Positions 15,476-23,225 of a stretch of 26,304 bases of DNA are shown here, piece by piece. The notes beneath the pieces are model-generated. The model was given only the letters and a program-made list of their open reading frames with translations, did no database searches and had not been told where the DNA came from. Both the position numbers and the translations under genes were made by a program. Every line of letters starts with the position of its first letter. Within the stretch, counting starts at the first letter, position 1. This DNA comes from an uncultured Bacillota bacterium (GTDB lineage: Bacteria > Bacillota_I > Bacilli_A > RFN20 > CAG-631). Location: positions 1 to 26,304 of the forward strand of contig CAJJXN010000015.1 in NCBI GenBank assembly GCA_905197115.1, in the 5' to 3' direction.

Positions 15476-16816
15476 CTAGAATTTAAATGTTTTATAATTC
15501 TTTTCCGCAACGTATCCTTCAATTTGTTTAGTTGTTTCAAGAGCTACACCGACAACGATGATAAGTCCTGTTCCACCAAAAGAAGAAACTCTTAATGCTG
15601 GGAAAATTAATGGAACGATTATTGGTAATGCTGCAATAAATGCTAAGGCAAGAGCACCACTAAACGTTACACGATTTAAAACTCTACTTAAATAATTTCT
15701 TGTTTCACTTCCAGAACGAATTCCTGGAATATAAGATCCTTGCTTAGTCAAGTTTTCTGATAATTTTTCAGGATCAATTTGTATATGAGCATACATAAAG
15801 CTAAATAATACAATTAATATTAAATAAATAATTAATGCAAGTGGCCAACCATGAACTGTCTCTGTCAAAGAGAAAATTCTTTGAACATTTTGATAAGCAG
15901 CTCCCTCTGGATTAATAAAGCCCATAATTGTTACTGGAGCAGTAAGTACTGCTTGAGCAAAAATAACAGGAATTACACCACTCGGATTTAATTTGATTGG
16001 CAAATAATTCATATGTGAATTACTTTGACTCATTGTTGCTTTTGATTGTTGAATTGGAATTTTACGAACTGCTGTTTCAGTAAAGATTACAAATACAATA
16101 ATTGCTAAAGTGTAAACTAAATATGCTAAGAATTTTAAAATACCATTGAATGATTCAGCACCAGTAGATGAAACTGGAACTAAAATATTATATACTTGTG
16201 TGAAGTTTCCAGGAATTCCTTTGATAATTCCGGCAAAAATAATCATTGATACCCCATTACCAATACCTTTTGAGGTAATTTGGTCACTGAGCCATAATGT
16301 AAACATGGTACCAGCAAGTAATACGGCAATAATATAAATATAACCGAGCCATAAACGATTTGTTTCAGCTAAAGAACCACCAAACATAGCGGTAAAATCG
16401 ATTAATCCTCTATTTTGTAAAGTAACGATAATACCATATGCTTGAACTGCACCAAGAAGTAAACCTAAATATCTTGTAATATCATTTATCTTTCTTTTTC
16501 CTGCTTCACCTTGTTCACCCAATTCTTGCAATGCAGGTAAAACCCCTAATTGCAATAATTGAATAATAATAGATGCCGTAATATAAGGAGAAACCCCTAA
16601 AGCAAAAATGGAGAATTGGTCTAAAGCGCCCCCACTTAATAAATTCATCACACCAAGTAAATCATTACTAGCAACGACATTCCCAATTCCAGATGAATCC
16701 ACACCTGGAACGGTAATTAACAATCCAATTACATAGATGAATAAAATACCTAATGTAAATAAGATTCGTCCTCGAACATCTTTGTTTTTAAAAGCATCTA
16801 TAAATTTAGTAAACAT
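15476..16816 (-). CDS. secY: Protein translocase subunit SecY
   Basis: Channel subunit of the Sec translocon in the cytoplasmic membrane. The 446-residue product has ten predicted membrane helices. Family motifs include the N-terminal RILFTLGILFIYVIG, the plug region with GGALDQFSIFALGVSPYI, SNSHMNYLPIKLNPSGVIPV, and a cytoplasmic loop with SYIPGIRSGSET. Its start overlaps the rplO stop by one base (TAATG), which suggests coupled translation. Its usual place is between rplO and adk. Confidence 0.98.
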   Translation of the reverse strand: MFTKFIDAFKNKDVRGRILFTLGILFIYVIGLLITVPGVDSSGIGNVVASNDLLGVMNLLSGGALDQFSIFALGVSPYITASIIIQLLQLGVLPALQELGEQGEAGKRKINDITRYLGLLLGAVQAYGIIVTLQNRGLIDFTAMFGGSLAETNRLWLGYIYIIAVLLAGTMFTLWLSDQITSKGIGNGVSMIIFAGIIKGIPGNFTQVYNILVPVSSTGAESFNGILKFLAYLVYTLAIIVFVIFTETAVRKIPIQQSKATMSQSNSHMNYLPIKLNPSGVIPVIFAQAVLTAPVTIMGFINPEGAAYQNVQRIFSLTETVHGWPLALIIYLILIVLFSFMYAHIQIDPEKLSENLTKQGSYIPGIRSGSETRNYLSRVLNRVTFSGALALAFIAALPIIVPLIFPALRVSSFGGTGLIIVVGVALETTKQIEGYVAEKNYKTFKF

Positions 16817-17259
16817 TAAGCAATCACCTCAACTTTTCCTCCAGCTTCTTGAATTGCTTTGGTAGCAGAAGCAGAGAATTTATGAGCTGATACAGTAAGT
16901 TTTTTTTCAAGCGTTCCTACACCAAGTATTTTAACTCCACAGTGTTCTTTATTCACAAGACCTGCTTCTTTTAATAATACTGGAGTAACAACGGTTCCTT
17001 CATCAAACTTATTTAAATCTTTAACATTTACAATAGCATAAACTTTACGTGTATAGTTTGTAAAACCAATTTTTGGTAAAGTACGGTATAAAGGCATTTG
17101 ACCCCCTTCGAATCCAAGTCTTACGCCTCCACCACTACGTTTGTTTTGACCATTCATACCTCTTGAAGATGTTTTACCACATCCTGAAGCGATACCTCTT
17201 CCAACTCTAACACCCTTTTTACGAGCGCCTTCTGTAAACTTAAGTTCATTTAGTTTCAT
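16816..17259 (-). CDS. rplO: 50S ribosomal protein L15
   Basis: Large-subunit assembly protein. The 147-residue product starts MKLNELKFTEGARKKGVRVG and has the GRGIASGCGKTSSRGMNGQ and SGGGVRLGFEGGQMPLYRTL regions. I chose the ATG at 17259: GGAGGT is seven bases upstream, whereas the earlier GTG at 17268 lies inside that ribosome site. It follows rpsE directly; rpmD, usually between the two, is not present. The stop overlaps the secY start. Confidence 0.97.
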   Translation of the reverse strand: MKLNELKFTEGARKKGVRVGRGIASGCGKTSSRGMNGQNKRSGGGVRLGFEGGQMPLYRTLPKIGFTNYTRKVYAIVNVKDLNKFDEGTVVTPVLLKEAGLVNKEHCGVKILGVGTLEKKLTVSAHKFSASATKAIQEAGGKVEVIA

Positions 17260-17293
17260 GTGTTGCACCTCCTATTCTAGATACATTAGAGAA

Positions 17294-17890
17294 TTAATGT
17301 TTAATTTCATTAACTGTTTTGCCTCTTAAAGCGGCAACTTTTTCTACTGTCTTTAAGTTTTCAATTGCATTGATTGTTGCTCTAACCATATTAATAGATG
17401 TACGAGAACCATATACTTTTGAATAAATATTGGTAATTCCTGCAAGTTCTAATACAGCACGAACTGGTCCACCAGCAACAACTCCTGTACCTTCTGGAGC
17501 AGGTTTTAAAAATACACGGCAAGCTCCATGTCTTCCAATAACAGTGTGAGGAATTGTTCCTCCCTTTACCATTGGAACAACCATTTGGTTTCTTCTAGCT
17601 CTTTCGCTAGCTTTTTTGATACCATCTGGTACTTCATTTGCTTTTCCAGTTCCCATACCTACATGTCCTTTACGGTCACCAGCAACGATAAGAGATGCAA
17701 ATCGCATTTTACGTCCACCTTTTACAGTTTTTGAAACACGATTAACTGCAACTGTTCTTTCTTCAAATTGATCATTTCTTTCTTGACGAGGACGACGTTG
17801 ACCTTTGTTAAAAGGTCTTTTTGCACCATGTGGATGACGTGGAGCGTCAGCTTTAGGTTGTTCAACTGGTTTAACTTTATTTTCTTCCAT
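17294..17890 (-). CDS. rpsE: 30S ribosomal protein S5 with N-terminal extension
   Basis: Small-subunit protein involved in decoding accuracy and mRNA helicase activity. The 198-residue product is about 30 residues longer than the ~166-residue Bacillus form. The extra N-terminus (1 to ~38) is polar, basic and Pro-rich (HPHGAKRPFNKGQRRPRQER). The core begins at FEERTVAVNRVSK and includes KGGRKMRFASLIVAGDRKG, GHVGMGTGKANEVP and the ENLKTVEKVAALRGKTV tail. AGGAGG lies just upstream of the first ATG, so the extension is translated. Only 34 bases separate it from rplO. Confidence 0.97.
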   Translation of the reverse strand: MEENKVKPVEQPKADAPRHPHGAKRPFNKGQRRPRQERNDQFEERTVAVNRVSKTVKGGRKMRFASLIVAGDRKGHVGMGTGKANEVPDGIKKASERARRNQMVVPMVKGGTIPHTVIGRHGACRVFLKPAPEGTGVVAGGPVRAVLELAGITNIYSKVYGSRTSINMVRATINAIENLKTVEKVAALRGKTVNEIKH

Positions 17891-17901
17891 TTTCTGTCCT
17901 C

Positions 17902-18258
17902 CTAGAATTCTAAGCCGTTTTCTCTTGCAGCTTCTGCAACTGCTTTAACACGGCCGGTATATAAGTAGCCACTACGATCAAAAACTACTTTTTTAATATT
18001 TGCTTTTAATGCTTTTTTTGCAATATCAGCACCAACTAATTTTGCTCCTTCAATATTTCCACAATTTTGTAATTTTAAAGCTAATGTTGAAGAAGAAACT
18101 AATGTTTTTTGATTTACATCATCAATAATTTGTACGTGCATATGAGAATTTGAACGATAAACGCTTAGACGAGGACATTCTGGAGTTCCAGAAATCTTGT
18201 TACGAATTCTTAGATGACGTTTTTGACGTGAAACATTTTTTGAAATCTTATTAATCAT
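17902..18258 (-). CDS. rplR: 50S ribosomal protein L18
   Basis: Binds 5S rRNA together with L5. The 118-residue product has a basic N-terminus, RHLRIRNKISGTPECPRLSV, the HMHVQIIDDVNQKTLVSSST strand region and the C-terminal FDRSGYLYTGRVKAVAEAAR, ending in NGLEF. Normal length. The order rplF-rplR-rpsE is standard. Confidence 0.98.
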   Translation of the reverse strand: MINKISKNVSRQKRHLRIRNKISGTPECPRLSVYRSNSHMHVQIIDDVNQKTLVSSSTLALKLQNCGNIEGAKLVGADIAKKALKANIKKVVFDRSGYLYTGRVKAVAEAARENGLEF

Positions 18259-18286
18259 AATTTCCTTTTTCCTTTCTATTTAGCGG

Positions 18287-18826
18287 TTATTTCCCAGCTT
18301 TTTTGCTTTCCTTGCGTCTAATAACTTCTGTACTATAGCGAATACCTTTTCCTTTGTAAGGTTCAGGTCCTCTTTTTGCACGAATTTCAGCAGCAACTTG
18401 ACCAACAACTTCTTTGCTGCATCCACTTACATGGATTTCTGTTGGTGAAATCACTTCAATTTTAACACCATCAACTGGTTTAATAAAAATTTGGTGTGAA
18501 TAGCCTAAATTTAACACTAAATTTTGACCTTCCATTTGTGCTCTATAACCAGTACCGGTCATTAACAAAATCTTTTTAAAACCTTCAAAAACACCTTGAA
18601 CCATTCCATTAATAATAGAACGAGTTGTACCATGCATTTGTTTTGCAGGTTTTGTTTCATTAATGCGATGAACCCATACTTGATTATCTTTTACTTCTAC
18701 TGTAACTAAATTGTTAAATGTTTTTGTAAGTTCACCTTTAGGACCTTTAACTGTTACAGTTTCATTGTTGACAATTACTTCAACACCTTGTGGAAGATCG
18801 ATATGTTTATTTCCAATACGTGACAT
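18287..18826 (-). CDS. rplF: 50S ribosomal protein L6
   Basis: Large-subunit protein near the factor-binding site. The 179-residue product starts MSRIGNKHIDLPQGVEV, has the two L6 repeats with VTVKGPKGEL in the first and the conserved GTGYRAQMEG and KRGPEPYKGKGIRY in the second. Normal length, with an AGGAGG-type ribosome site. It lies between rpsH and rplR. Confidence 0.98.
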   Translation of the reverse strand: MSRIGNKHIDLPQGVEVIVNNETVTVKGPKGELTKTFNNLVTVEVKDNQVWVHRINETKPAKQMHGTTRSIINGMVQGVFEGFKKILLMTGTGYRAQMEGQNLVLNLGYSHQIFIKPVDGVKIEVISPTEIHVSGCSKEVVGQVAAEIRAKRGPEPYKGKGIRYSTEVIRRKESKKAGK

Positions 18827-18835
18827 ATTTACCTC

Positions 18836-19231
18836 CTACCAAACATAAGCTAGCACTTCTCCGCCAATATTTTTTGCGCGTGCTGCTTTGTCTGTCATAA
18901 TTCCTTGTGAAGTTGAAATAATTGCAATTCCTAAACCATTTAAAACTCTAGGTAAATTTTCAGCACCTACCGTAATTCTTAAACCTGGTTTTGAAATTCT
19001 TTTTAAGTTTGTAATAACTCTTTCTCCGTTTGCACCATATTTTAAAGTTAGAGTTAACACTTTTTTAACTTCACCTTCAACTTTATAATCTACGATATAA
19101 CCTTCATTAAGTAAAACAGACGCAATTGTACATTTTACTTTTGAAGATGGCATAGATACGGTTTCATATTTTAATTGATTTGCATTGCGAATACGGGTTA
19201 GCATATCTGCAATTGGATCTGTCATAGCCAT
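18836..19231 (-). CDS. rpsH: 30S ribosomal protein S8
   Basis: Binds the central domain of 16S rRNA and, in other bacteria, represses the spc operon. The 131-residue product starts MAMTDPIADMLTRIRNANQ and has the C-terminal STSQGIMTDKAARAKNIGGE. I chose the ATG at 19231 because GGAGG lies nine bases upstream. A start at 19255 would read through that ribosome site and overlap rpsN. Standard order rpsN-rpsH-rplF. Confidence 0.97.
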   Translation of the reverse strand: MAMTDPIADMLTRIRNANQLKYETVSMPSSKVKCTIASVLLNEGYIVDYKVEGEVKKVLTLTLKYGANGERVITNLKRISKPGLRITVGAENLPRVLNGLGIAIISTSQGIMTDKAARAKNIGGEVLAYVW

Positions 19232-19248
19232 TGTTTCTCTCCTCCTTT

Positions 19249-19434
19249 TTACCAACTAGATTTTTTAAGACCAGGAATTTGGCCTTTATAAGCTAGTTCA
19301 CGAATGCATATACGGCATAATTTGAATTTACGAATTACAGAATGAGGACGTCCACAACGTTCACATCTTGTATATTCGCGCACTTGAAATTTTTGTTTTC
19401 TTTGTTGCTTAGCGATAATTGATTTCTTTGCCAT
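19249..19434 (-). CDS. rpsN: 30S ribosomal protein S14, zinc-binding type Z
   Basis: The short form (61 residues) of S14, with four zinc ligands: Cys24, Cys27, Cys40 and Cys43. The motif is RCERCGRPHSVIRKFKLCRI, followed by a typical LAYKGQIPGLKKSSW ending. The longer cysteine-free form that replaces it under zinc limitation in some Firmicutes is not in this window. It lies between rplE and rpsH. Confidence 0.98.
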   Translation of the reverse strand: MAKKSIIAKQQRKQKFQVREYTRCERCGRPHSVIRKFKLCRICIRELAYKGQIPGLKKSSW

Positions 19435-19446
19435 GTTCTTGTCCTC

Positions 19447-20241
19447 CTATCTTTCAAAAGGCATACCGAATTCTTTTAATAATTCTCTGCCTTCTTCATC
19501 TGTTTTTGCAGTAGTAACAATTACGATGTCTAATCCACGAACTTTTACTACTTTATCATAATTGATTTCAGGGAAAATCAATTGTTCTTTAATACCTAAA
19601 GTGTAATTTCCACGTCCATCAAAAGCATTTGCAGAAACACCATGGAAGTCACGTACACGTGGTAATGAAATGTTAATTAATTTATTTAAGAAATCATACA
19701 TTCTATCTCCACGTAAAGTAACTTTTACCCCAATTGGCATTCCTTCTCTTACTTTAAATGTAGCAATTGATTTTTTTGCTTTTGTAACAACTGGTTGTTG
19801 ACCTGAAATTAATTTTAAATCTTCAACTGCAGCATCAATTAATTTTGAATTTGTAGTTGCATCTCCTACTCCCATATTTAAAACGATTTTTTCAATGTGA
19901 GGGATTTGCATTACAGATTTATAATTAAATTTCTTCATAAGATGTGGTGCTATTTCGTTTTTATAACGTAAAACAACAGCTGAGTGTTCTTTTTTTGCAT
20001 TTGCTCTTACTGGAATTAAAGTTGGTTTAACTTCAACTTTTTCTTCAACTACTTCTTTAGTAGTTGCTTTTTTCGTAGTTGTCTTTTTAACTGTGCTACC
20101 ATCAGATGCTACTTTCTTTGTAGTTGTTCTTTTAGCTGGTGCTTTTTTTACAGGAGCATCAGCAGTTTCACTAGCAACTTTTTTAGTAGTAGTTCTAGGT
20201 TTTTTTACAACAGTTTTTTCTTCATTTGTAATTTCTGCCAT
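19447..20241 (-). CDS. rplE: 50S ribosomal protein L5 with long Lys/Thr-rich N-terminal extension
   Basis: L5 binds 5S rRNA and forms the bridge to S13 in the small subunit. The core, from about residue 91 (LRYKNEIAPHLMKKFNYKS), has IEKIVLNMGVGDA and the ending ELLKEFGMPFER and matches the normal ~180-residue protein. Before it come about 85 extra residues of low-complexity, basic sequence rich in Lys, Thr, Ala and Val. They include TTTKKVAS at 17-24 and 39-46 and a third TTTKK at 54-58, a composition resembling histone H1-like tails. The extension is in frame, has no stop, and the only strong ribosome site (GGAGGAG) precedes its ATG. No Met lies between it and the core, so I judge it translated. 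Confidence 0.95.
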   Translation of the reverse strand: MAEITNEEKTVVKKPRTTTKKVASETADAPVKKAPAKRTTTKKVASDGSTVKKTTTKKATTKEVVEEKVEVKPTLIPVRANAKKEHSAVVLRYKNEIAPHLMKKFNYKSVMQIPHIEKIVLNMGVGDATTNSKLIDAAVEDLKLISGQQPVVTKAKKSIATFKVREGMPIGVKVTLRGDRMYDFLNKLINISLPRVRDFHGVSANAFDGRGNYTLGIKEQLIFPEINYDKVVKVRGLDIVIVTTAKTDEEGRELLKEFGMPFER

Positions 20242-20252
20242 GTTTTCTCCTC

Positions 20253-20582
20253 CTAATCTAATTTAGCGCCAGACGCATTTTTTCCCTTTGAAACGCGTAC
20301 TTTCACAATTTTACCCTTAACTTCTTCATTTACATATCCAACACGAACAGGTTTTTTCGTTTTTGGATCAAGAATCATTACATTTGAAACATGAATTGGA
20401 GCTTCTTTCTTTGTAATAGTTCCTTCTGTATTTTGTTGATTTGGTTTATTATGTTTTGTAACCATATTTAAACCTTCAACGATTACTTTTTCTTCTTTTG
20501 GAAAAGCTTTTGTAACAACGCCTTCTTTTCCTTTTTCGTGTCCAGTGATGACAACGACTTTATCGCCTTTTTTGATTTTCAT
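20253..20582 (-). CDS. rplX: 50S ribosomal protein L24
   Basis: Assembly-initiating large-subunit protein with a KOW domain. The 109-residue product starts MKIKKGDKVVVITGHEKGKE and contains VEGLNMVTKHNKP and VMILDPKTKKPVRVGY. I chose the ATG at 20582 because GGAGGT lies just upstream. The longer reading from 20615 overlaps rplN and adds a non-family N-terminus. Standard position between rplN and rplE. Confidence 0.97.
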   Translation of the reverse strand: MKIKKGDKVVVITGHEKGKEGVVTKAFPKEEKVIVEGLNMVTKHNKPNQQNTEGTITKKEAPIHVSNVMILDPKTKKPVRVGYVNEEVKGKIVKVRVSKGKNASGAKLD

Positions 20583-20595
20583 ATTGCTACCTCCA

Positions 20596-20970
20596 CTATA
20601 ACACTTCTGGAGCAAGAGAAATAATTTTCATAAAACTTTCTCCCTTGTCACGAAGTTCACGAGCAACTGGTCCGAACACACGTGTGCCACGTGGTGTTCC
20701 ATCATCTTTAATAATAACTACAGCGTTATCATCAAAAGAAATATGAGAACCATTTTCACGAGTTACACCTTTTTTCGTTCTAACTACAACTGCTTTAACT
20801 ACATCGCCTTTTTTGATTTCTGCATTTGGTGCTGCAGTTTTTACTGCACAAATAACGATGTCGCCAATATTAGCAAATCTACGTTTTGAACCGCCAAGTA
20901 AACGGAAAGCCATTACTTCACGAGCACCAGAGTTGTCGGCAACAACTAATCTACTTAAATTTTGTATCAT
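20596..20970 (-). CDS. rplN: 50S ribosomal protein L14
   Basis: Large-subunit protein at the subunit interface. The 124-residue product starts MIQNLSRLVVADNSGAREVM and contains GGSKRRFANIGDIVICAVK, VRTKKGVTRENGSHISFDDN and the ending FMKIISLAPEVL. Normal length. It lies between rpsQ and rplX with a ribosome site in the 13-base spacer. Confidence 0.98.
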   Translation of the reverse strand: MIQNLSRLVVADNSGAREVMAFRLLGGSKRRFANIGDIVICAVKTAAPNAEIKKGDVVKAVVVRTKKGVTRENGSHISFDDNAVVIIKDDGTPRGTRVFGPVARELRDKGESFMKIISLAPEVL

Positions 20971-20983
20971 AATGTAGCCTCCC

Positions 20984-21247
20984 TTATTTTACTTCTTCAG
21001 CTCTTTTAGTGATTTCTAATAAACGGAAACGTTTGGTTGCAGATAAAGGTCTAGTTTCTGCAATTTTAACTGTATCTCCAACTTTTGCTTCACTATTTTC
21101 ATCATGAGCTCTATATTTTTTTGTTGATGTAAAGTTTTTGTTATAGAGAGGATGCTTTTCACTTAAAGTAACTTCAACAGTAATTGTTTTTTCATTTTTT
21201 GTTGAAACAACCGTTCCAACAATTACTCTTCTACGATTTCTTTCCAT
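20984..21247 (-). CDS. rpsQ: 30S ribosomal protein S17
   Basis: OB-fold 16S rRNA-binding protein. The 87-residue product starts MERNRRRVIVGTVVSTKNEK and contains HPLYNKNFTSTKKYRAHDE and the C-terminal ETRPLSATKRFRLLEI. It begins one base after the rpmC stop codon (TAA, one base, ATG). Its ribosome site lies inside the end of rpmC, so the two are probably translationally coupled. Confidence 0.98.
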   Translation of the reverse strand: MERNRRRVIVGTVVSTKNEKTITVEVTLSEKHPLYNKNFTSTKKYRAHDENSEAKVGDTVKIAETRPLSATKRFRLLEITKRAEEVK

Positions 21248-21248
21248 A

Positions 21249-21452
21249 TTATGCGTCCTCCTTTTCAGTTTCTCTTTCTTTTAAGATTGTAAGAATTCTA
21301 GCAATTGTCTTTTTAACTTCATGAATTTTTCCAGTTTCAGTAAGTTGACCTGTACCTTGTTGGAAACGAAGTGCAAATAATTCTTGCTTTAATTCACTTA
21401 CTTTTTTAATCAAATCTGGAGTTTGAATTTCTCTAATTTCAGCAACTGTCAT
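21249..21452 (-). CDS. rpmC: 50S ribosomal protein L29
   Basis: Small two-helix protein near the exit tunnel that is part of the docking site for trigger factor and SRP in other bacteria. The 67-residue product starts MTVAEIREIQTPDLIKKVSE and contains LFALRFQQGTGQLTET and VKKTIARILTILKERE. Its ATG overlaps the rplP stop by one base (TAATG). Confidence 0.98.
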   Translation of the reverse strand: MTVAEIREIQTPDLIKKVSELKQELFALRFQQGTGQLTETGKIHEVKKTIARILTILKERETEKEDA

Positions 21453-21874
21453 TATTCTTCACCCACTTTTTTTCTAGCCACGATTTTTGTATCTACTGGC
21501 AATTTATAGGATGCAAGTTTCAAAGCTCTTTTTGCATCAGCTTCTGGAACTCCACCAATTTCAAACATAATTTTTCCTTCTTTAACGACTGCTACCCAAA
21601 GTTCAGGAGAACCTTTACCAGAACCCATTCTGACTTCAAGTGGTTTTTTCGTTTTTGCAAGTTGTGGGAAAATTCGAATCCAAATTTTTCCGCCTCTTTT
21701 TGTATATCTTGCAATGGCAATACGAGCCGCTTCAATTTGACGGTCACTAATCCAAGCACCTGTTGTTGCTTGTAGACCCCATTCACCAAAAGCTACTTCG
21801 TTTCCACCTTTGGAATGACCTTCATATTTTAAAATGTGAGGTCTTCTATATTTTGTTCTTTTTGGCATTAACAT
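21452..21874 (-). CDS. rplP: 50S ribosomal protein L16
   Basis: Large-subunit protein near the A-site tRNA. The 140-residue product starts MLMPKRTKYRRPHILKYEGH and contains GEWGLQATTGAWISDRQIEA, RGGKIWIRIFPQLAKTKKP and GSGKGSPELWVAVVK. I chose the ATG at 21874: GGAG is nine bases upstream, and the start matches the family. The longer reading from 21943 only reads another frame of rpsC. The end overlaps the rpmC start by one base. Confidence 0.97.
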   Translation of the reverse strand: MLMPKRTKYRRPHILKYEGHSKGGNEVAFGEWGLQATTGAWISDRQIEAARIAIARYTKRGGKIWIRIFPQLAKTKKPLEVRMGSGKGSPELWVAVVKEGKIMFEIGGVPEADAKRALKLASYKLPVDTKIVARKKVGEE

Positions 21875-21878
21875 AGGC

Positions 21879-22553
21879 TTATTCTCCTTTCTTTTCAGTA
21901 GAAGAATCTGCTTTGTTTCCCTTTGTTGGAATGATTTCACCACGACAGATCCATACTTTAACTCCTAAACGACCATAAGTTGTATGTGCTTCTGCTGTAG
22001 CATAATCAATATCACTACGAAGTGTATGTAAAGGTACAATTCCTTCACTATAACCTTCACTACGAGCAATATCTGTTCCACCAAGTCTTCCACTTACTTC
22101 TGTTTTAATTCCTTTAGCTCCTGCTTTCATTACGCGTTGAATAGCTTTCTTTTGAGCAGTTCTAAAAGATTGACGTTTTTCTAATTGTTCTGCAATGCTT
22201 TGTGCAACTAAGACAGCCACTAAATCAGGGTTAGAAACTGCAACAACATTTACTTTTAATTCTTTTCCCTTTACTAATTTTTTCAATTCTTTTTTTAGTG
22301 CTTCAATTTTAACACCATCTTGTCCTAACACAACACCAGGACGAGCTACATTAATATGTAATGTAATGCCTGTTTTTGTTCTTTCGATGTCTACTTTTGA
22401 AAGAGCAGCATCTTTTAATTTTGTTTCTAAATATTCACGGATTTTAATATCTTCAACAAGGAAAGTACCAAATTCTTTATCAGCATACCATTTAGATTCA
22501 AAATCTCTATTAATACCAAGTCTTAATCCAACTGGACTTACTTTTTGACCCAT
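21879..22553 (-). CDS. rpsC: 30S ribosomal protein S3
   Basis: Head protein lining the mRNA entry tunnel. The 224-residue product starts MGQKVSPVGLRLGINRDFES and has an N-terminal KH domain with ARPGVVLGQDGVKIEALKK and the C-terminal GRLGGTDIARSEGYSEGIVP and TYGRLGVKVWICRGE motifs. Normal length. It lies between rplV and rplP. Confidence 0.98.
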   Translation of the reverse strand: MGQKVSPVGLRLGINRDFESKWYADKEFGTFLVEDIKIREYLETKLKDAALSKVDIERTKTGITLHINVARPGVVLGQDGVKIEALKKELKKLVKGKELKVNVVAVSNPDLVAVLVAQSIAEQLEKRQSFRTAQKKAIQRVMKAGAKGIKTEVSGRLGGTDIARSEGYSEGIVPLHTLRSDIDYATAEAHTTYGRLGVKVWICRGEIIPTKGNKADSSTEKKGE

Positions 22554-22565
22554 GCTGTTTCCTCC

Positions 22566-22901
22566 CTATCTTTCATCGCTTACCACGATGTTAATGTGGC
22601 AAGTTCTTTTTAAAATTTTATGAGCACTACCTTTAGGTGCTGGTCTAAATCTTTTTAAAGTTCTTCCAGGACCAACCCAAATTTCTTTTACATATAATTT
22701 AGATTCATCCATTTTAAAGTTATTTGTTGCATTTGCAGCAGCAGATTTAATTAATTTAGAAATTACAGGTGATGAAGATTTATTTGTAAATGCTAATAAA
22801 TCTAATGCATCTTGAACTGATTTTCCACGAACTAAATCAACAACTAATTTCGCTTTTTGAGGAGTAATGCGAATATTATTTACACTAGCTTTTGCTTCCA
22901 T
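22566..22901 (-). CDS. rplV: 50S ribosomal protein L22
   Basis: Large-subunit protein whose loop lines the peptide exit tunnel and affects macrolide sensitivity. The 111-residue product starts MEAKASVNNIRITPQKAKLV and contains DLVRGKSVQDALDLLAFTN and the tunnel-loop region with GPGRTLKRFRPAPKGSAHKI. Normal length, between rpsS and rpsC. Confidence 0.98.
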   Translation of the reverse strand: MEAKASVNNIRITPQKAKLVVDLVRGKSVQDALDLLAFTNKSSSPVISKLIKSAAANATNNFKMDESKLYVKEIWVGPGRTLKRFRPAPKGSAHKILKRTCHINIVVSDER

Positions 22902-22914
22902 TTCTCATTACCTC

Positions 22915-23211
22915 CTATTTCTTAGCTGCATTAGCAGCTTTATCTTCAGCGGTATGACCTGTATGTCCTTTATATGTTCTTGTTGGAGCAAATTCTCCTA
23001 ATTTATGACCAACCATATCTTCAGTTACATATACTGGTACATGTTCATGACCGTTATATACAGCGAATGTATGTTCTACAAATGATGGGAAGATTGTAGA
23101 TCTTCTTGACCAAGTTTTGATAACTTCTTTTTTACCAGACGCATTTAACGCTTCAACCTTTTTTAATAAATGAGCATCCGCGAATGGTCCTTTTTTAATA
23201 CTACGTGCCAT
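22915..23211 (-). CDS. rpsS: 30S ribosomal protein S19
   Basis: Head protein that pairs with S13. The 98-residue product starts MARSIKKGPFADAHLLKKVE and contains KTWSRRSTIFPSFVEHTFAV, HEHVPVYVTEDMVGHKLGEF and FAPTRTYKGHTG. Normal length, between rplB and rplV. Confidence 0.98.
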   Translation of the reverse strand: MARSIKKGPFADAHLLKKVEALNASGKKEVIKTWSRRSTIFPSFVEHTFAVYNGHEHVPVYVTEDMVGHKLGEFAPTRTYKGHTGHTAEDKAANAAKK

Positions 23212-23225
23212 GTTTTCTCTCCCCC

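Noticed and set aside
19990..20190. Short repeated DNA in the rplE head as a CRISPR or mobile element
   Set aside because: The repeats are only a few codons (Thr, Lys) in frame, with no regular spacing or spacers. They are best read as a low-complexity protein tail.
21592..21789. 65-residue minus-strand frame inside rplP
   Set aside because: It is an alternative frame of L16, whose own frame is intact and conserved.
21875..21943. Extended L16 N-terminus
   Set aside because: The extra residues come from another frame of the rpsC end. The ribosome site and family start both indicate the ATG at 21874.
22195..22548. 117-residue plus-strand frame
   Set aside because: It lies entirely antisense to rpsC, whose family motifs are complete. 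The Ser/Thr/Phe-rich product is typical of a mirrored Lys/Glu/Arg-rich gene.
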